Positions 62,601 through 64,000 of a DNA stretch of 64,000 nt are shown piece after piece; within the stretch, counting starts at the first letter, position 1; each line of letters starts with the position of its first letter. The DNA lies in the NCBI RefSeq assembly GCF_018691265.1, contig NW_024881295.1:12506314-12570313 (forward strand), in the 5' to 3' direction. Made by a program: the position numbers and the translations under genes. Source of the stretch: Tyto alba (Eukaryota > Chordata > Aves > Strigiformes > Tytonidae). Under the pieces are notes generated by a model. The model saw only the letters and a program-made list of their open reading frames with translations, ran no database searches and was not told the DNA's origin.

Positions 62601-64000
62601 CCATCCTAGGAAAACAATACTCCTGGTCGCAAGTTATACTCTTGGAATTTGGCAATCTTGTCTAAGTGAAATTAAATCAGAGTCCATTAGAATAACTTAC
62701 ATCCCAATTAGTCATTTGAATTTGAAATGTATGTAACCTATTATTGAGTGCTGACTAGTAATAATCAAATAAAACTAGTATATGAAGTACCTCCAGCACA
62801 TAAAAATTTGACTGACCACCCTATTCACTCCCGAGTGTTCTTCCTGATCAATGAGCTTGGGAGAAACATTGAAGCTCTTTGATACTTAGCTGAGCAAGTT
62901 TATAAACTGGTGCAATCAACAAGAAACATTTACTAAGATAAAGTTTCTATAATCAGGGTAGAGACAGAAGTATTGCTGAGCCTACCAAAAACTTTTGCTT
63001 ACACAGGAGGCTTGGTTCATTCCTCTTCAGCCTCACACAGCCATTCACAGCATTGTAACAAAAGATATATGCTATATAATTCTGGTAAGTTTTCAGTACT
63101 ATCAGTAGTTCTGTGGTATTACCTCTGTTCTCCAGTGAAGAGCAGGTCTTCTTTGTGTTGAGCACTATGGATATATGGAATAAGGTGCTGCTGGCTGAAC
63201 ATTTACAATTTAAAAGACCACTGTATCTTGGCTAAACTCTGAAAGCCACATCCCTTATGCCTGAAGTAAGGGACCCATGATTCAGGCCTTGGTTTCTCCC
63301 TCACCTATGGGGAGGGTGTTGTTCTGTCCTTTACTGACACAGCAGGTCTCTAGCCTTTAAAGTGTTGAAAATTGAGTCACCACAGTCTGTAAAGTGGCTG
63401 ATGTACAGGAAAGAAGGTATATATGAGAAGAAAGAAGCAATATTGTACAGCAGGATCTCCTTTGAGTTGAGGGGATGATCAAAACTTGACCTCCATGATT
63501 CCCATTCCAAATTTGCTCTTAACTCCAAGAAGAGCACTATGCACAATAGGAAGGGAACCAAAAAGGGTCAGGCTGATTAAATGGGTGACACGTATTTAAA
63601 ATATGCTTCTTTTCTGTCAGAATATATGGATTTCACAGATTTTTGAAGATGTGCCTACTGTCATACACAGGACTACCCATGAAAGGCAGGATGATTTTCA
63701 GTTTAGCATTTTTAAAGGAAGTTAAAAAAAACCCCAAGACTAAGAAAATAGTTGATAACATGTTTTTACAGTTTATATCAATGTGTACATGTTTTCCTTT
63801 GGTGAACAGGTTTGTTGGTTTTGGCTGCACTCTTTGACCATTAAGAAGGTAGTTATTACACTCATTTTTGGCAATGATTTAGTAAGAGGTGGTTACTTTA
63901 AAATTTTAACTTCAAGTAGTTAAAGCACTGAGCCAGGAAGAGAAAAATTTATTGCAACTTAAAGATTATTATGGGAATAGTGCATATTGTTTACAGCTGC

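Larger units (their letters stand above)
58305..64000. other. Unique AT-rich sequence to the window end, no gene recognised
   Basis: About 5.7 kb. It includes an A14 run at 58744-58757 with an A/C-rich tail, a minus-strand polyadenylation-like signal at 59634-59639, a T13-type run near 60,728, and A(6-8)C(3-4) motifs at 61402 and 63724. Open frames are all under 90 codons and motifless. No LTR or CR1 copy was recognised with confidence. Confidence 0.55.

Noticed and set aside
1..64000. CRISPR arrays, bacterial operons, tRNA or rRNA genes
   Set aside because: No regularly spaced direct repeats, no Shine-Dalgarno-led gene chains and no recognisable tRNA or rRNA sequence; the repeats are those of a bird nuclear genome.

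Overview
This window looks like bird nuclear DNA, AT-rich and without recognisable protein-coding genes. The bird assignment rests on its repeats. There are two CR1 LINE 3' fragments carrying the CR1 3' end familiar from avian genomes. There are also two full-length solo LTRs plus one LTR cut by the left edge, which resemble endogenous-retrovirus LTRs I associate with neoavian birds rather than chicken. No operons, bacterial-style gene spacing, CRISPR, tRNA or rRNA genes are visible. Every open reading frame I examined reads as chance, as antisense to a repeat, or as unrecognised sequence without conserved motifs.

Layout. Bases 1-85 are the 5' end of a minus-strand LTR. About 86-14,280 is unique AT-rich sequence holding a short promoter-like and exon-like island (5240-5530), an interrupted CAG microsatellite (7511-7582), homopolymer tracts and a CA-rich tract. 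A small CR1 fragment lies at 14,281-14,387. A compositionally distinct unclassified segment (22,800-23,340) abuts a longer CR1 3' fragment (23,345-24,150). About 24,150-38,360 is unique sequence with a GC-richer unclassified block (28,430-29,060) and a few candidate regulatory clusters. A plus-strand solo LTR with TATA box and polyadenylation signal lies at 38,364-38,952. A minus-strand solo LTR of a second family lies at 42,537-43,669 and contains degenerate repeats of roughly 45-50 bp. The rest, to 64,000, is unique AT-rich sequence with a T15/A20 palindrome (50,784-50,818), a pyrimidine-rich block (54,260-54,920) and a GT-rich tract (58,236-58,304).

Functionally this is best read as intergenic or intronic DNA: a gene desert or the inside of a large gene. 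The only elements with recognisable transcriptional signals are the LTRs. I cannot tell intron from intergenic without flanking sequence or transcript data, and short coding exons (under about 150 bp) could have been missed. I found no convincing undescribed system. The most checkable observations are the promoter-like island, the LTR internal repeat and its sense-strand reading frame, the segment next to the CR1, and a recurrent A(6-8)C(3-4) motif.
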